Assembly: GCF_002105155.1 (NCBI RefSeq)
Contig: NW_019029008.1
Coordinates: forward strand, 248,001-312,000
Source of the DNA: Lobosporangium transversale
Taxonomy: Eukaryota > Mortierellomycota > Mortierellomycetes > Mortierellales > Mortierellaceae
Length of the DNA: 64,000 bases
Reading direction: 5' to 3'
A model generated the notes under the pieces. The model did no database searches and was not told the DNA's origin. It saw nothing but the letters and a program-made list of their open reading frames with translations. Within the stretch, counting starts at the first letter, position 1; every line of letters begins with the position of its first letter. Made by a program: the position numbers and the translations under genes. Shown here in pieces: positions 10,561-23,219 of this stretch.

Positions 10561-12156
10561 TCATGATGCATCGTGCTGTTGCTGCTTCCGTGTTGCCTGC
10601 TGCGCCAAATAATTGGCGTGTGTGTTAGAGCCTGCCTTACGACATGAAAGTTCATGACGCTTCCAATAGTCCGCAATGCATTTTCGTTCCCCAAAACTTC
10701 CTTCTGGTTCCCATGTGTTGCCATGCGAGCCGAATCCTTTCCATTTTACGAGGTACCACCCCCCCCTCCTCCTCCTCATCAGACTCAGAGGTACGATGAT
10801 CGAGAATGTCTTCCACCTCGTAAAGATCGTTGTCATCGAGGTCATCCAACACTAACTTAAGTTGTGAAGGTGCATAATTGCGACCCAAGACTTCACCTGT
10901 GCCATCTCTAAGCACATAGGCGCCACCTGTGTTTCGACGGACAACAATGAAAGGACCTTCATATCTAGGAGTGAGTTTGTCACCCTGGATGGGATCGACT
11001 GCCATAACTTTAGCGCCGTCAGGAAATTCATTGTGCACAATCGTCTTGTTAAAACGATCATTCATTTTCTGCTGTGTAGACCTAGCTTTCACATCAATAG
11101 CGAAGACAACCTCAGATATGTATCTAAGATGCTCCTCGAGCTCGCTTTGGGATAAAGGCTCACCTGCTTCATCAGATAGTTGATGTAGACCACTGAAACG
11201 TCGTGCAAAGAATAGAGAAAAAGGTGATGAGTTGTGTACCGCAACGATCCTAGTGTTCAATGCAAGCTGCACCATTGGAGCATGGTCATCTCAGGTATGC
11301 TTTATTCCTTGATCGTTTTTCTGATAAGCCCCATCGTTGCTTTAACGTAGTTCTCAGCGACACCATTGCCTCTTGGATGATAAGGAGTGGACAGTCTATG
11401 CTGTGTGCCCATTAATCTAGTCATCTCTCTAAGACCCTCGTTGATAAATTCTTTTCCATTGCCTGACTGCAAAATGAGTGGAAAGCCAATGATGGTAAAG
11501 ATATTGAATAACGCCTTCGCTATCGTTTGTGCTGCCCTGTCCTTTATTGGTACCACGAACACAAACCGGGTACAAACGTCAACCAAGACTATAAGTCTAA
11601 TATTGTCGTTCTTAGTGCCAGGGAGTTGGCCAACGAGATCAACTGCCATATGATCTCCAGATAGTTGAGCATGGATTGCCTTCATAGGGTGGTATCCCTT
11701 GCATTCTATGCTAACTCTTTGACACTCGCGGCATCGTTTAACATAGGCAAGACAGTCTTTGGCTAAATTAGGCTAAGTCTTCTGAAGCGAATGAATGTAA
11801 TTCACCATGGCATTCGTGCCTGAATGGGACATGTCATGTGCTTCCTTCAATACATCGACTCGCTTGTCTTCATGCACAACGTCTTTAGGATTCTCTTCAC
11901 CTTGCAGCATATGCATGTATCCATAGACTTTCTCATTACTACTAGACGGTGAGCGACTTGTCCACAGTTCTTGAAGGAACTGACGAGACAGAGCGTCTGA
12001 TAAAACATTAAGCGCACCTGGTCTGTAGACAACTTTGAATGTGTATGAGCTGATGATTTCTTGCCAGCCAGTCAACATCGAATTCAAGTGCTCAATCACA
12101 CCGTGTACGTTCGGATCATCCTTCATTTTTATTCTACATATTATGCATTCATTCAT
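10561..12156 (-). pseudogene. degenerate Ty3/gypsy chromovirus pol fragment (RNase H tail, H2C2, integrase, chromodomain)
   Basis: Read on the minus strand from 12156. First comes an RNase H end (YRPGALNVLSDALSR), then an H2C2 finger (HDMSHSG...CREC). The integrase core has VDLVGQLPG and the late Glu in GVAENYV, but QSGNGKEF stands where the family has SDNG, so the second catalytic Asp is Gly. Next come the integrase C-terminus (PRYEGPFIVV) and a chromodomain (YEVEDILDHR then YLVKWKGFG). A TAG interrupts the frame at 11773-11775, a frameshift lies near 11,290, and another lies at the C-run near 10,760 inside the chromodomain. Gag, protease and reverse transcriptase are missing. This is a dead, 5'-truncated copy of a genomic retrotransposon. 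Confidence 0.85.
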
Positions 12157-12174
12157 TCATATTTTTCTTTCCCT

Positions 12175-13636
12175 CTAATTAGGCACAGGTGTGTCCATAA
12201 TATTGGGTAGGGCAGGCGCTGCTGTCGCAGCTGTTGGACTGACACTGGTGCTTGTTTCGGTTGAAGGCAAGGACTTTGCTACCATGGCCGTCATCAATGC
12301 TGGAAGGTATTCCTCGCAGAAGGATGAAAAATAGAACTATGAAGAGAACAATAAACGTAACTTGTTAGTTTCTCTTTGATGAGGCATAATTGTAAAAACA
12401 AAAACAAACGAAAAAACAAAAAAAAAAAAAAAAAAAAAAAAAAAGCCAGCATACCTCATGCTTGCTGCTATGTTCACTGACGAAATTGTGCGCCAACTCA
12501 TGGGCCATCGTGAAGAACCAGTAAATAAGTCCGACATCCCTAGAACTAACAGTCTTTCCTTGTACCTGCTTCGGGGTCAATCCAGCCCCATCATCGTGTC
12601 CTAAGGCTACAAAGTATCTCCAGTTGAAGAACAAAGCCCCTCCACGATTGAAAGCAATGGCTTGACCATCGGGATCGTAGTAGACATGCATCGTCTCAGG
12701 CACAAGCCCAAAGACGTCCTGTGCCAACACCATTAACAGCCTCACGAACCGAGCTAATGATTTGAGGTTGTCTTTGGTCATGATCTCATCAGCATCACAG
12801 CTTTTATCCAGATAAAACTCGAGTTCACCAGCATGGCCTACAAAACTAAGTTGATGACCTGGTTTGACATCACAATATGAATTCGTCAACACTTCTGACA
12901 CTTGCGACGCTGTTGGTTCACTCGCAATATCGTCCCGGCCATTCGATCGACAGTTTCGAATCGCTTTCTGGAGAGATTGCTGCAAGTTCTCTTGGTAGTC
13001 AGGGGTGAAGCTCTTGATGACAGAGTTGGTAGTCGGCGCTGTCGATGTAACCGATGTTCGCTTGATGTCTGAGGACTTATCTGAACCAGAAGGTGTGATC
13101 CCAGTCAATGTATCCTGACTAATTGGCCTTCCAATCACAGAGTCTCTGATACTCTTCAAGCGACTAAAAAATGACCCTCCTCCACCAGAACCTGATGGCG
13201 ATGGTAAACTTGCTTTTGCAGGCGGTGCGGGAGGTAGCGTAGAGATGGTGGAGACATTGCTATTATCCTGTGATGGAAAGGATCCCGGTACATGTGCAGG
13301 AGCTGGCACCTGACTGGACCTATTCTTACCTCCTTCAATACGAGGATATCCAGAGTCCAGCAACTTCATGGTAACACGCTGAACATGGTCCTGGTTCTCT
13401 TTGGAAAGTGCATCCATCAAATAGGCAGGGTCGCAATCTGGGAAAACATCCTTTAACTGTGCAAGGTACTCTGCCATTTTCTTAGGCCCAGGAGCACTGT
13501 TAGCTGCCTGCGCAGCAGCGGCAGCATCAGCCTTGGCGGCTGCTTCAATTCTAGCTTGCTCAGCCTTTTTTGCATTCAGAATTCGATCCACTTGGAATCC
13601 CTAAATGAGAATAAAGCCATAAGGTATTGATGTTAG

Positions 13637-13670
<34 letters not shown>

Positions 13671-16600
13671 GGATATTGACATAGTAATATATAGTGTTGA
13701 GCTGAAAGTGTGAATCAAATGTTGTCTATTTGCATTACCTTGCGCTTCAAATTCAATAAGCTAGTAAAGAGCAGGTTCGACCACCAAATCGAATCGTTCA
13801 ACTTTTTCTTTTTCAGCAACAGCTTTGCCAAGGCATCAGCAATATCAAAGTAATCCATATCACCCTTTGCAGTGACAAGTAGGTAGTAAGCTTTAGCTTG
13901 GTCTTGGACGACACATGCTGTAGTTGACTCGATATGTGTTGCACCAGTAGGGACAAACTCCCGTCGCAGTTGAATTTCGGGTACCTGGCGCACCTTGAGC
14001 TTGGTAGTCAACCAGTCCAAATCAAAATTCAATCGATTAGGCGGATGGTCACTCAAAAGTAATGGTGCACGCTCAACAATTAATTCCTGCAGGCTCTGTG
14101 ACCTCCGTGTCACTGCTAATGCCCCCTGCGGACGACAATTCTCCTTGACCTGTTTCGAGATCCAAGTGCTGCCCAGTGATTCGTAGAGTGTTTCCAAAAG
14201 ACTCTCCATAGGAGCACTGAGAGGCGTAAAGATCTGCTGAAGGACAGTGTCATCAATCAAGTAGATGTCGCAAGCTCTTGCAAGCTTGTACTGAACAACA
14301 ACTTGCCCCAAGCTAGCAATAGATGAATCACCTGTATCATCAGCTCCTCCTGTCTTATCGCCCGCAGTAGCTGTTGACGAACTTTCTTCCTCCAAATCCT
14401 GGTTAATCCGTCTCTCACCCAACAAAAATGGTGCACTGACCATCTCTTTGACTAGGGTCTTATTTGTCCGAATGACATGCATATGAGACGCAATCTGACG
14501 TAGGATTGACTTGTAATTCTCGACACCTCCGTTCCTGTTTAGGAAATCTTGTGGAGAACGAACAACAAGCTGTGTCAGCTCCATTGGGGTGGGTTCCTCC
14601 TTGACACCGCACGACTTGAGAAAAAGGTTCGCAGCCCGACCAAAATCAACTGTAGTAAGCAAATCTGGATGGAATGCAGAGTCTTTCTTATAGAAATAAC
14701 AGGCCTGAGGCTCCGTAAAAGACTTTCCGGAGTCATCCAGAGGAATAAACTTCATACCGCGGAGAGTAAGCCAGTGATGGTGGCTAAACTCACCTTGGAA
14801 TTTACCCAAGAATTCAAATATTTGCCGTGCCTTCTCTTTAGTAGGTGGAGGAGAAGTCTCTAGTTTCTCAATCAACTTTAGTGCAGGAGGATTCTCTCGG
14901 ATCCGAAGCATAGCTGCGTGTACCCGCAAATCTTCACGTAACACAGGAAAGCCCATAACACTGCATGCAGCGTTCCAGTAGCATCCCTAGTCAGAAATAA
15001 TGAGTGTATACTTAGTCAATTGAGGCTTGCTCATCACTTTCATACACAAACATATGCCCGTAAGAATAAACAGCATGTATAGCATACCTCTGGTGTTTCC
15101 ATTTTGTTATCCACAGTTGGCAAGAATGCGACTTTGACGTTCTTAGGGTTGTAGTAAGGTGCATAGAGGGTCTTGAAATGCTCGAGCAAATACTGCAGAG
15201 CCTTGACTTGAACTGTCTGTTCAGATGGAGGTGCAGCCAACGTAAGTAAAACATCCAATGACGGATGTGTTAGTAATCCCAGCTCCAACAGAAGCTTAGC
15301 CTCATCTGACGTCGATCTCCACCGACCCTATAGAAGACAAATAATGAGTAATTTTAGTACATGGCCTGTCTAAAATGGGGCTTTTTTTTTTTTTTTTTTT
15401 TTTTTTAACTGTCGTCATTCGAAATGATTTCACACGCGACAAATACCTTCCACTCAATGACAGGCAAGCCCAGGGCTATGTGGTCATCTGTAGGGACATA
15501 GAGCGTACTGGCAGCGTAACGCTTAATAGGCAGCGGTGGAGGGCCGGTATTGGGCACTTTTCCTGAGGCTGCACCAGTGGTGGCGGCGCTTCCTTCTTTA
15601 TCTTTCGGTGGAGCGGGTGGAGGTAATGTTGGAGCAGCCTTGTTCTTTTCAAAGTTTTCTCTAGGGAAAATCGGAGTGGCCTTGAGACGCTTCATCTCAT
15701 TCGGTGAGAGAGTTTCTCTTACAGAAGTGAGGTACTTGACCAGCTGCATATGATCCCAACTTCCTGCATTCACAAGTCGGTCAAACACCAGTTGCAGCTC
15801 AACGCTCTAGTTGAATTGAAGGATAATATATTCAGTAATGTGTTAGTACCAACCTGGGCTGATGTAGTCGTTTTGATTCATGGACGAAATAGACACAAGT
15901 GAGTTTATGGTTACCTTTCTGGCACCCATGGTCAACAACAATTTCTCAAGCGGCTGCTTTGTAAATACCATGACAGGCAGATCCGGGAATAATGTCACGG
16001 TTTTGAAGTAAGATTCGTTTGGAAGTTTCATACCATACTTGGTAGGGATACATGTCTTCTGCACCAACATGGCCACAATAGCCTTTTGTTGATTCTCATG
16101 TAACTGACCCCACCCGCGTGACAAGACATGAAGGACCTTTTCTGCAAATACAGGTGACGCCACAAACTCTGGATCGTTCACAATAAATTTCGTCCACTCA
16201 ATGAGATTGAGCTCCTGCCAAGTACCAGATATTCTGTAGAGTTCCGGCTGTGTAAATGTCTTTGTGATGTCATATGGGATGGTATTAGGCGGTAGAGGCA
16301 TATCAATCGGCGTCACTTTTGGATTGACGAACCACTTTAGTGTCGAGAGTGGCTTTACTGTGTCACCTGAACAAACAAGTGCCAGTTGGAAAAATGAGTC
16401 GACATCCCCATCTGAAAGAGTGTGCCTGCCTTGATAGTTGATCCACCATTTCAGCATAGCAGTCATTTGCTCCACTGTCAGCGTTCGGTTCTCGAGCTCA
16501 GTAAGGACGTCTTTGAATGAAATTCTCTTTACTTTTCCTTGTTTCTCCAATTTTTCAATATATTTTTGACTTCCAGTATACAAACTTGAGGGGATAGTTG

Positions 16601-17979
16601 GAAGTTGCTTCAAAAATGCTGACATGGCCGGATCAGGAATACGGATCTTATCGAGCTCCTTAACACCATGAGAAGAAAGAATCGAGAGGGCAGCGGTTGA
16701 CATCCTAAAGAAATAGCCTTCAATGTAGTGAGAGACCTGGGGACTAGGTGTGCTTTGGTGGTATTCAAATGCTTGCAATGCATGGAGTGCTCGCTTCTCC
16801 AACCATTCCCGTGCTGTTGCACTAACTTGATCATCAGGCTGATCCATGTTTTGATGTGCCAGGATCATTTCATTGTAAAGATGGCCAATCTGAGCGAGTT
16901 CGTCTTCATAGATAGCCCTTGAAAGCAATCCGGCCATGCATAAAAGCTCGTGATTCCAGACTTGAAGGCATTTGTCGACAAAATCCAAGCTCTCGCGTTC
17001 GACCGTTGGAATGAATCGACCCGCAACGTGGCTGCAGAACCCAGTTGTTTGATGTGTTGGAAAACCAATAAAGATTCTGCCCTGTTCCGGAAATGGCACT
17101 AGGTCTTTAAATATTGACTTGTTTTCTGTAGAAGCCTGTTTCTCATCATGTCCGACATAGAGAATCTGAATGGCCGTTTGAGCTGGAGGATATTTCTTAG
17201 TTGTGCGCTCCATCTCTGCAGCGAATTTTTTGGATACATTAACATCCATATGCCCAGATGCTGTTTTGAGAAAGATAGTTGTGACAGTTGTAGTTACTTC
17301 GCGAGTCCATCTTGAGACCTCCATCCTAGTCGCATCCATCTGCACGCTTTGGAGCTCAACGGACTTTAGTGTAAATATCTTTTCCGGAGATGTTTTATAC
17401 ATGGACTTTGAAAGTGTCATTGGACGGGGTTCGCGCATTCTTTTAGTGATGTTCAAGAGTCGATGGTGGTCCAGATATACAGTTATTTCTCGTAGGTTTC
17501 CTGTGAACCCAAGAGATCGCGCCAGGAAAGGAGCAAACTCATCCATGTCTAACATGTCTATGGGCTCACGCAGATCAAGTAGAAAAGTCGTCCAACCATC
17601 CTTCTGTAAATCTTCCTCTGGAATCTGAGCTCTTTTGGCATACAGCTGATCATTTCTCCAGTAAAAAGCCATACATTCCTTTCCAGACGATACACTATAG
17701 TTGGGAAACAAGGGCACTGTAGTTAGAACAGGAATATATGCACATGAGGATAATTCATTTAGCAGCATACTGTCTACATGGATACTTACAAAGGCTCCTC
17801 ACAGATGGAAAACAGTGAGTACTGCTCATATTATTAGCACAAGAAAAGAAAGAAAAAAAAAAAAAAAGATCCAGTTAATCCAAATGCGTTGATAGATATA
17901 AACTCGAGTGACCCAAATGCCTATCTTTGTAACTTACGAATCCGACACCAAAAGCACCGATCTAGATCGTAGACAATAG

Positions 17980-18014
<35 letters not shown>

Positions 18015-18759
18015 TTGTTAGGACCTAAAAAGAAGAAGCTGAAAATAAAAGGTTTGTATTATATATATATATATAATTCTTGATACCTTGGATTCATCAG
18101 GATTTCCTTCCGCAATCTTTTTCAGCCGATTCCAATCTTCTGGTCGGAAATCCATGCCATTGTTTTTGAACAAGACTCGTGTAATCTTTGAGTTCAAATT
18201 CGGGGCTGTTTCGTGACGACCAGGCGACCCAGTTTCAAAAACAATTTCTATTCCTTTAGCTCCAGCGTCATCTACGGGGGACAATTGATAAGGTAAGGAG
18301 AGAGAGAGAGAGGAAAAGAAGAAAAGAAAAAAGAATCAGTAAAGATAAGCAAATAGAAAAGGTAACATTATGTCATGACATTTGAACGGAGAAGTCATAT
18401 AGTATAATATGTACCAGAGTTCTGCATGAGTTCGCGGTAAACTACATATTCAGCAGAGTATCTAAAATTAAGAGGATCGATGGTTAGTTTCCTTTGGAAA
18501 TATCTTTGTTAATCTCCTCGTGACCCCAACTGATACACCCATTAACCGACTACCATGCAGGCCACGTCATCTTTGCCAAGTGTTTGATTTGATTTTTTTT
18601 TTTCGTTAGATCACTTCAGATCAAACACAAATACATACACGCAGCGCTTTTTTCATGACATAAAAAATAATACGAAACAAATAAAAACGAACCTTGCCAA
18701 GATTTTGTCAATGAGATGCCGTTGGTTGACTAGGATATGATAGATAGTAAAGAACAGCG

Positions 18760-18792
<33 letters not shown>

Positions 18793-18940
18793 TCAGTTTG
18801 TTCTGAACATCTTTTTATTGTTCTTTACTTTTTATTTCAGTAAGAAAATGAGCTTTCTAACCTTCAACCCGCTCTTCTGATCCAGTGTGAGAAAGCACCT
18901 GTGAGCGCAATGCATCCAAGGCAGATTTCTTTGAAGTCAT
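12175..18940 (-). CDS. HSP90-like (GHKL) ATPase protein of the fungal DUF3684 family
   Basis: Twelve exons: 18940-18862, 18729-18693, 18461-18415, 18271-18087, 17961-17938, 17821-17790, 17694-15850, 15804-15447, 15327-15088, 14986-13739, 13600-12455, 12336-12175; phase closes at 1800 residues. The N-terminus spells a GHKL nucleotide pocket across small exons: ELMQNSDDAGAK (N-box), NNGMDF with AEGNPDES (lid region) and IGAFGVGF (G-box), then YSLFSICEEPF. The long middle matches the uncharacterised fungal DUF3684 proteins, distantly sacsin-like. A late segment carries TMAHELAHNF, an HExxH-like motif (HELAH). A chaperone-type ATPase is inferred; the substrate is unknown. The gene's 3' end lies about 20 bp from the retroelement relic. 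Introns hold A/T runs. Confidence 0.85.
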
Positions 18941-19633
18941 GTTTGGTCTGTGTGTAGTGAGATTGAGAGGATATGGGAATATGAGAACTTATAAGAGAAC
19001 TGAAGGAAAAAAAAAAAAAAAAAAAAAAAAAAAGAATGTGGGCGATGTATGTAGTGTGGTGCAGTGCAGTGGAGTGTAGTCTAATGTAGTCCTGTACAAA
19101 AAAAGTCTAAAGAGGAATGAGAAACCGGATGAATGAATTTAAAAGAAGAAGAAGAAAAAAAAAGAAATTAAGTGACAGGATGATGCAATGGGGGTTTTTT
19201 TTCTGTCTGTCTCCCCTGAGTCTGAGTGGTCCCTGTGCCCTGTGATACAAGGGTATTGCCACCAAATTTGTAACAACACATCTAGAAAAAGTAAAAAGTA
19301 AAAAGAAAAAACATCGGGCTTGGCCCATTGGGCTAAATCCAGTCTGACGAGTTATTAGCCATTAGTAAGACGCTAATGCGCTAATACGCTAGTCTGTGAA
19401 AATGCTCCCAAACCATTGCCTGACAAAGATGTATACAACAGAACAGACATGACAAGTTTGCTGCGCTACAGCACATGACATGGCACAGTTGTCCGTCAAC
19501 TCAGGATGACGCATTGGACAATCCTCGTCAATTGAAAAGGGGCTCAGCTGCATTTAAAGTATCCTCTTCTAGTCTTTTTCTTTCTCACTTTTTTTTTTAT
19601 TTTTTTTTGTTCTATTCTGCTTTTGCATAACAA
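18941..19633. promoter_or_regulatory. divergent promoter region between DUF3684 and UVSSA genes
   Basis: This 693-bp spacer has the start codons of two genes pointing away from it. It holds a poly-A run near 19007-19033, a purine-rich stretch near 19140-19165, and a near-repeat of CGCTAAT units around 19371-19391. No core element could be assigned with confidence. Confidence 0.5.
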
Positions 19634-20899
19634 ATGACCATCAACATTGAGGAACGTGAGACTTTGTCCACTCTCATTCTCACCATCACAAAGAGTGGTG
19701 ACCTCTATCTCGATCCTACTCAAGTGAAGGTGTGAAAACATTAAACAAAAAAAAAACAATTCCTTCACTCCCCCTTTTGAATGAATAGAATGCATGTAAT
19801 GCAAATTCACTTCAAGAATGAGGGAGTGAAGGGGAAGGAAGGGGGACATGCTCGTTTGACACCATCATAGTCGTTTGACATATCCTTTCTATCCATTTTT
19901 CCATCCAATCCCTCTCACCCTCTCCCTCACCCTCTCTCTCTTATCTTTTTGTAAACATATCACTCACTTTTAACAACTCCATCATTTGACACCAACGTTT
20001 AGCAAGTGAAGAAGATTTGCAAAAAATCAGATACAAATGTCAGGATTGCCTATGAGTTATTGATGATCCAGCTTCAACGCAAGCATGCTCAGGTATACTT
20101 TATAATACAATCTTTACTGTCTGCCTTCATATCTGTGCCTGTTTACTACAACATCTAGTCATAATGGCATTATAACATACTTTTTTTTTCCCCCTTTTTC
20201 TAATAAAGATCCGCTTTTCAAGTACACAACTCATTGCGGAGCTATTTCAACGATCTCATGTCTTTCGTGAGTTATTGGTCGCAGATTATTCTATCTTTCT
20301 GCAGTTGACAGTTGGTATCCATCAGAATCCACTTCCTCCTCCAGTTTTGTTCGCCAACAAGACCAAGCAATTGGCTATCTCGCTCACAAACGAATGGAAT
20401 GCAAAATATGGATCCGTTTATAAACAGGTAACAAAAGAAAAAAAAAAAACATGTTTATTTTTTATCATAGATATAAAGGCGATTAAGAAAAAAACAAACA
20501 AGTAATAAACTGCTGGGGTTTTTTCTTTTTTTTTTTTCTTTTCTTTTCTTTTCTTTTCTTTTCATTTCTTTTTCATTTTCGATGAATTTTTCTAGATTGC
20601 ATTGGGATATGACTTCTTAAAATATCACCTCAAGGTCGATTTTACAAACCTCGTTCCCGTGACAGATGAGGCTCGAAGTGCAGAGCAAAGAGCACAAGAA
20701 GAGATGACTCGACGGCTTCGTCAAAAGAAATATGAAAAGGCTGCTGCGGAAATGGAAGAAAAAGCGGAGGATATTCAGGACAATATAAGAAAGATGGCAT
20801 GTGTCGGAAGAAATCAAAAAAAAAAAAAAAAAAAAAAAAAAAATAGTATCGCGTGGAAACCATTTCATGAACTACAACAATATATCCCTATACCTAATA

Positions 20900-20940
<41 letters not shown>

Positions 20941-21501
20941 ATAGAACTCTTGTTTTGAAATCCTAGTACCAAAACTAGACGACGAGGCTGCTCTAAATGC
21001 AATTTTCAACGTCCCTACGACCGAAAAGGATATTTCAACAACAGTAAACACGGCAGAGACAGAAACGACACATAATGACGATGACGATGATAATAGAAAT
21101 GAAGATCAGGCAATAGAGAGCGATAATGATGAAGAGATACTTCGGCATGACCCTCTCGGTGTACATGAAAATGCATTAGGATCCAATCGATACAAATTGA
21201 CCATTACCCTGAACAAGGACAACCCTGTAGATGTTGTGGAATCTGAAGACAATCGAGAAGTCTTTAGTACACTACGAGAATGCTATCGTTTAGTTGTCAA
21301 GAAGCATTGGCCCTTGGTCATGGACTGGCTAGACATCTTGATGAAAGCCGATCGGGAAGCATGCGAGCCAAAAACCGAATATGACCGACTGCTCAGGCTG
21401 GCTATTGATCTTAAAAAAAGTGTAGCAGATGCGAAGAGCAAGAGTGAGGATTTAGGTGTCAATATGGACACTATGTATGGTAATGAAACAAAAGGGAAAA
21501 G

Positions 21502-21537
<36 letters not shown>

Positions 21538-22928
21538 AGACTGAAAGCAAACCGAAGCATTGAAACCGATACTGACTGTTATCTTTTATATGCGTGTGTT
21601 TTTAGGACCGAATGATCATGACTCTGATGAAGATAATGAAGAGTTTGAAGAGGTAGATATCTTGGCCTCTCGTAATGATAAGAAGAAAGGAAAGCAACCA
21701 AAGAGGAATACTCAACCAAGCCAGCCCAAGAAACCAAGAAATGCAGTCTTTGCGATGCAGGGTGAGGATATTTTAAAAGACGATCCAACTTATGCTGGAG
21801 GCACCCGGGTGGTGTCTCGAAGGCAGGAACAAGAGTCTATTGAGGACTCCTCAAGGGCTACCAGCGAGGTATCAACTCCACCAATAGACGATGCTGATGC
21901 AACAAGACAAGGTACAGATGTATATTTAAAAATAAAAAATAAAAAAGCTTCATGTGTTGCTTCAATTAGCTAATTATTAACTAACATCTGGTCTTAATGA
22001 CTTGCTAAAATAAAAAATAACAGAGCTATTGGCGAGAGCACCAGTTGTGCCGTGGGATGATGATTTGGCAGTATGGGACAAAAAGGAAATGGCATTCAAC
22101 ACTTCAGGACTTGAGCGCTCGCATCGATTCCTCGGAGTGGGCGATGGGAGTAACATGGTATCGGATGCTACTTTGGAGCGTATGAAGATGCGTACACGTA
22201 TTTATAGTCCCCAACTGCCCAAAGTCATCAAGGTAAAGCGCTTTTATAGTCTTTTTTCTTTTCTTTTTTTTTTTTTTTTTTTTTTTTAGGAAAAAAAAAA
22301 AAAAAAAAAAAAAAAAAATGTTACTACAACACTCTTCTATTATTGCAATGAATTAATCACTCTTTTATAGGCATGTCGCTATCCCATGAGCAATGGACGG
22401 CTTTGCATGAGACGAGACCTGGTGCGATGTCCATATCATGGTCCTATCGTCCCTCGAGATGAGTATGGTCAAATTCAACGATTAACTGAGGATGGTAGAT
22501 ACGTACCGGTGGAAGAAGAGGACAAGGGACTGGACGATGCTCAAGAAGCCGCACTGATCGATAGAGCTATTGCAGCAGCATCCGGCTCATCGTCCTCGCT
22601 AAGGTCATCTGCTACTCGATCGACTTCAAAGGCGATAATAAAAGACCAATCGAGTTGGGAAGATATTGAAGACGATGTCCATCTCGCCTTGGGTCTTGAG
22701 AAGATTGAACCAAAACGCAAACGAGGTCAGGGTGGCTCGAATGAGAATAAGAAGAAGAATAAAAAGCCTGCATCGGCCCTAGTCAATATCACAAAACCCC
22801 CAGAGTCTTCGAGGGCTCGGCTTTTGAGACATGTAGGAAGCAAATCAAGCAGAGACTCTGTAGAACAGGATCGACAAATGGAGAAGACAAGCCAATCAAA
22901 AGACACACGCCTCAATCGCTGGAGATAG
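19634..22928 (+). CDS. UVSSA: UV-stimulated scaffold protein A homologue
   Basis: Eight exons: 19634-19729, 20003-20092, 20209-20427, 20596-20796, 20945-21479, 21606-21911, 22024-22232, 22371-22928; 737 residues. UVSSA recruits TFIIH to stalled RNA polymerase II in transcription-coupled nucleotide excision repair. Evidence: an N-terminal VHS-like helical domain (about 1-150); a charged coiled-coil with many Arg, Lys and Glu; the junction KM|NSCFEILVPKLDD; an acidic stretch; SNRYKLTITL; and a C-terminal zinc finger (CRYPMSNGRLC...RCPYHG, then IVPRDEYGQ) typical of the DUF2043 part. The intron after 20796 would start with GC rather than GT. A GT donor six bases downstream would also keep frame and add Ala-Cys. 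Confidence 0.87.
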
Positions 22929-23219
22929 AGATAGATTTCCCACAAAGCCGCTCATTATTTATTTAATTTTAATTCAAAAGAAAATAAACATTTGTTTGTG
23001 TGTAATTAGGTTTGTCCCAAAAGTCGAAAACCTAGAGTTCATGGCTGTTGCTTCAGCGACGTGTCGTGTTCATTCAATTTCATTTACCCATTCCCATTCC
23101 CACTTTTCTCACTTTTCAACTTTTTCACTTTCTCACACTTCTCACTTCTCACTTCTCACTTCTCTCACGTACATCTTTAGCTGCTTCATCCATTTTATCA
23201 AGTTTCCTGTTGTTTCCTC
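22929..23219. promoter_or_regulatory. short spacer with pyrimidine-rich leader
   Basis: The UVSSA 3' end (AATAAA-like AAAATAAAC at 22980) runs into the upstream region of the next gene. That region has a dense TCTCACTT/CTTTCTCAC pyrimidine tract (23095-23170), as often seen just upstream of fungal start codons. Confidence 0.5.

Noticed and set aside
15843-17768. Start at 17768 for the DUF3684 protein
   Set aside because: The first residues of that frame are intron; six small upstream exons carry the ATPase motifs in exact phase.
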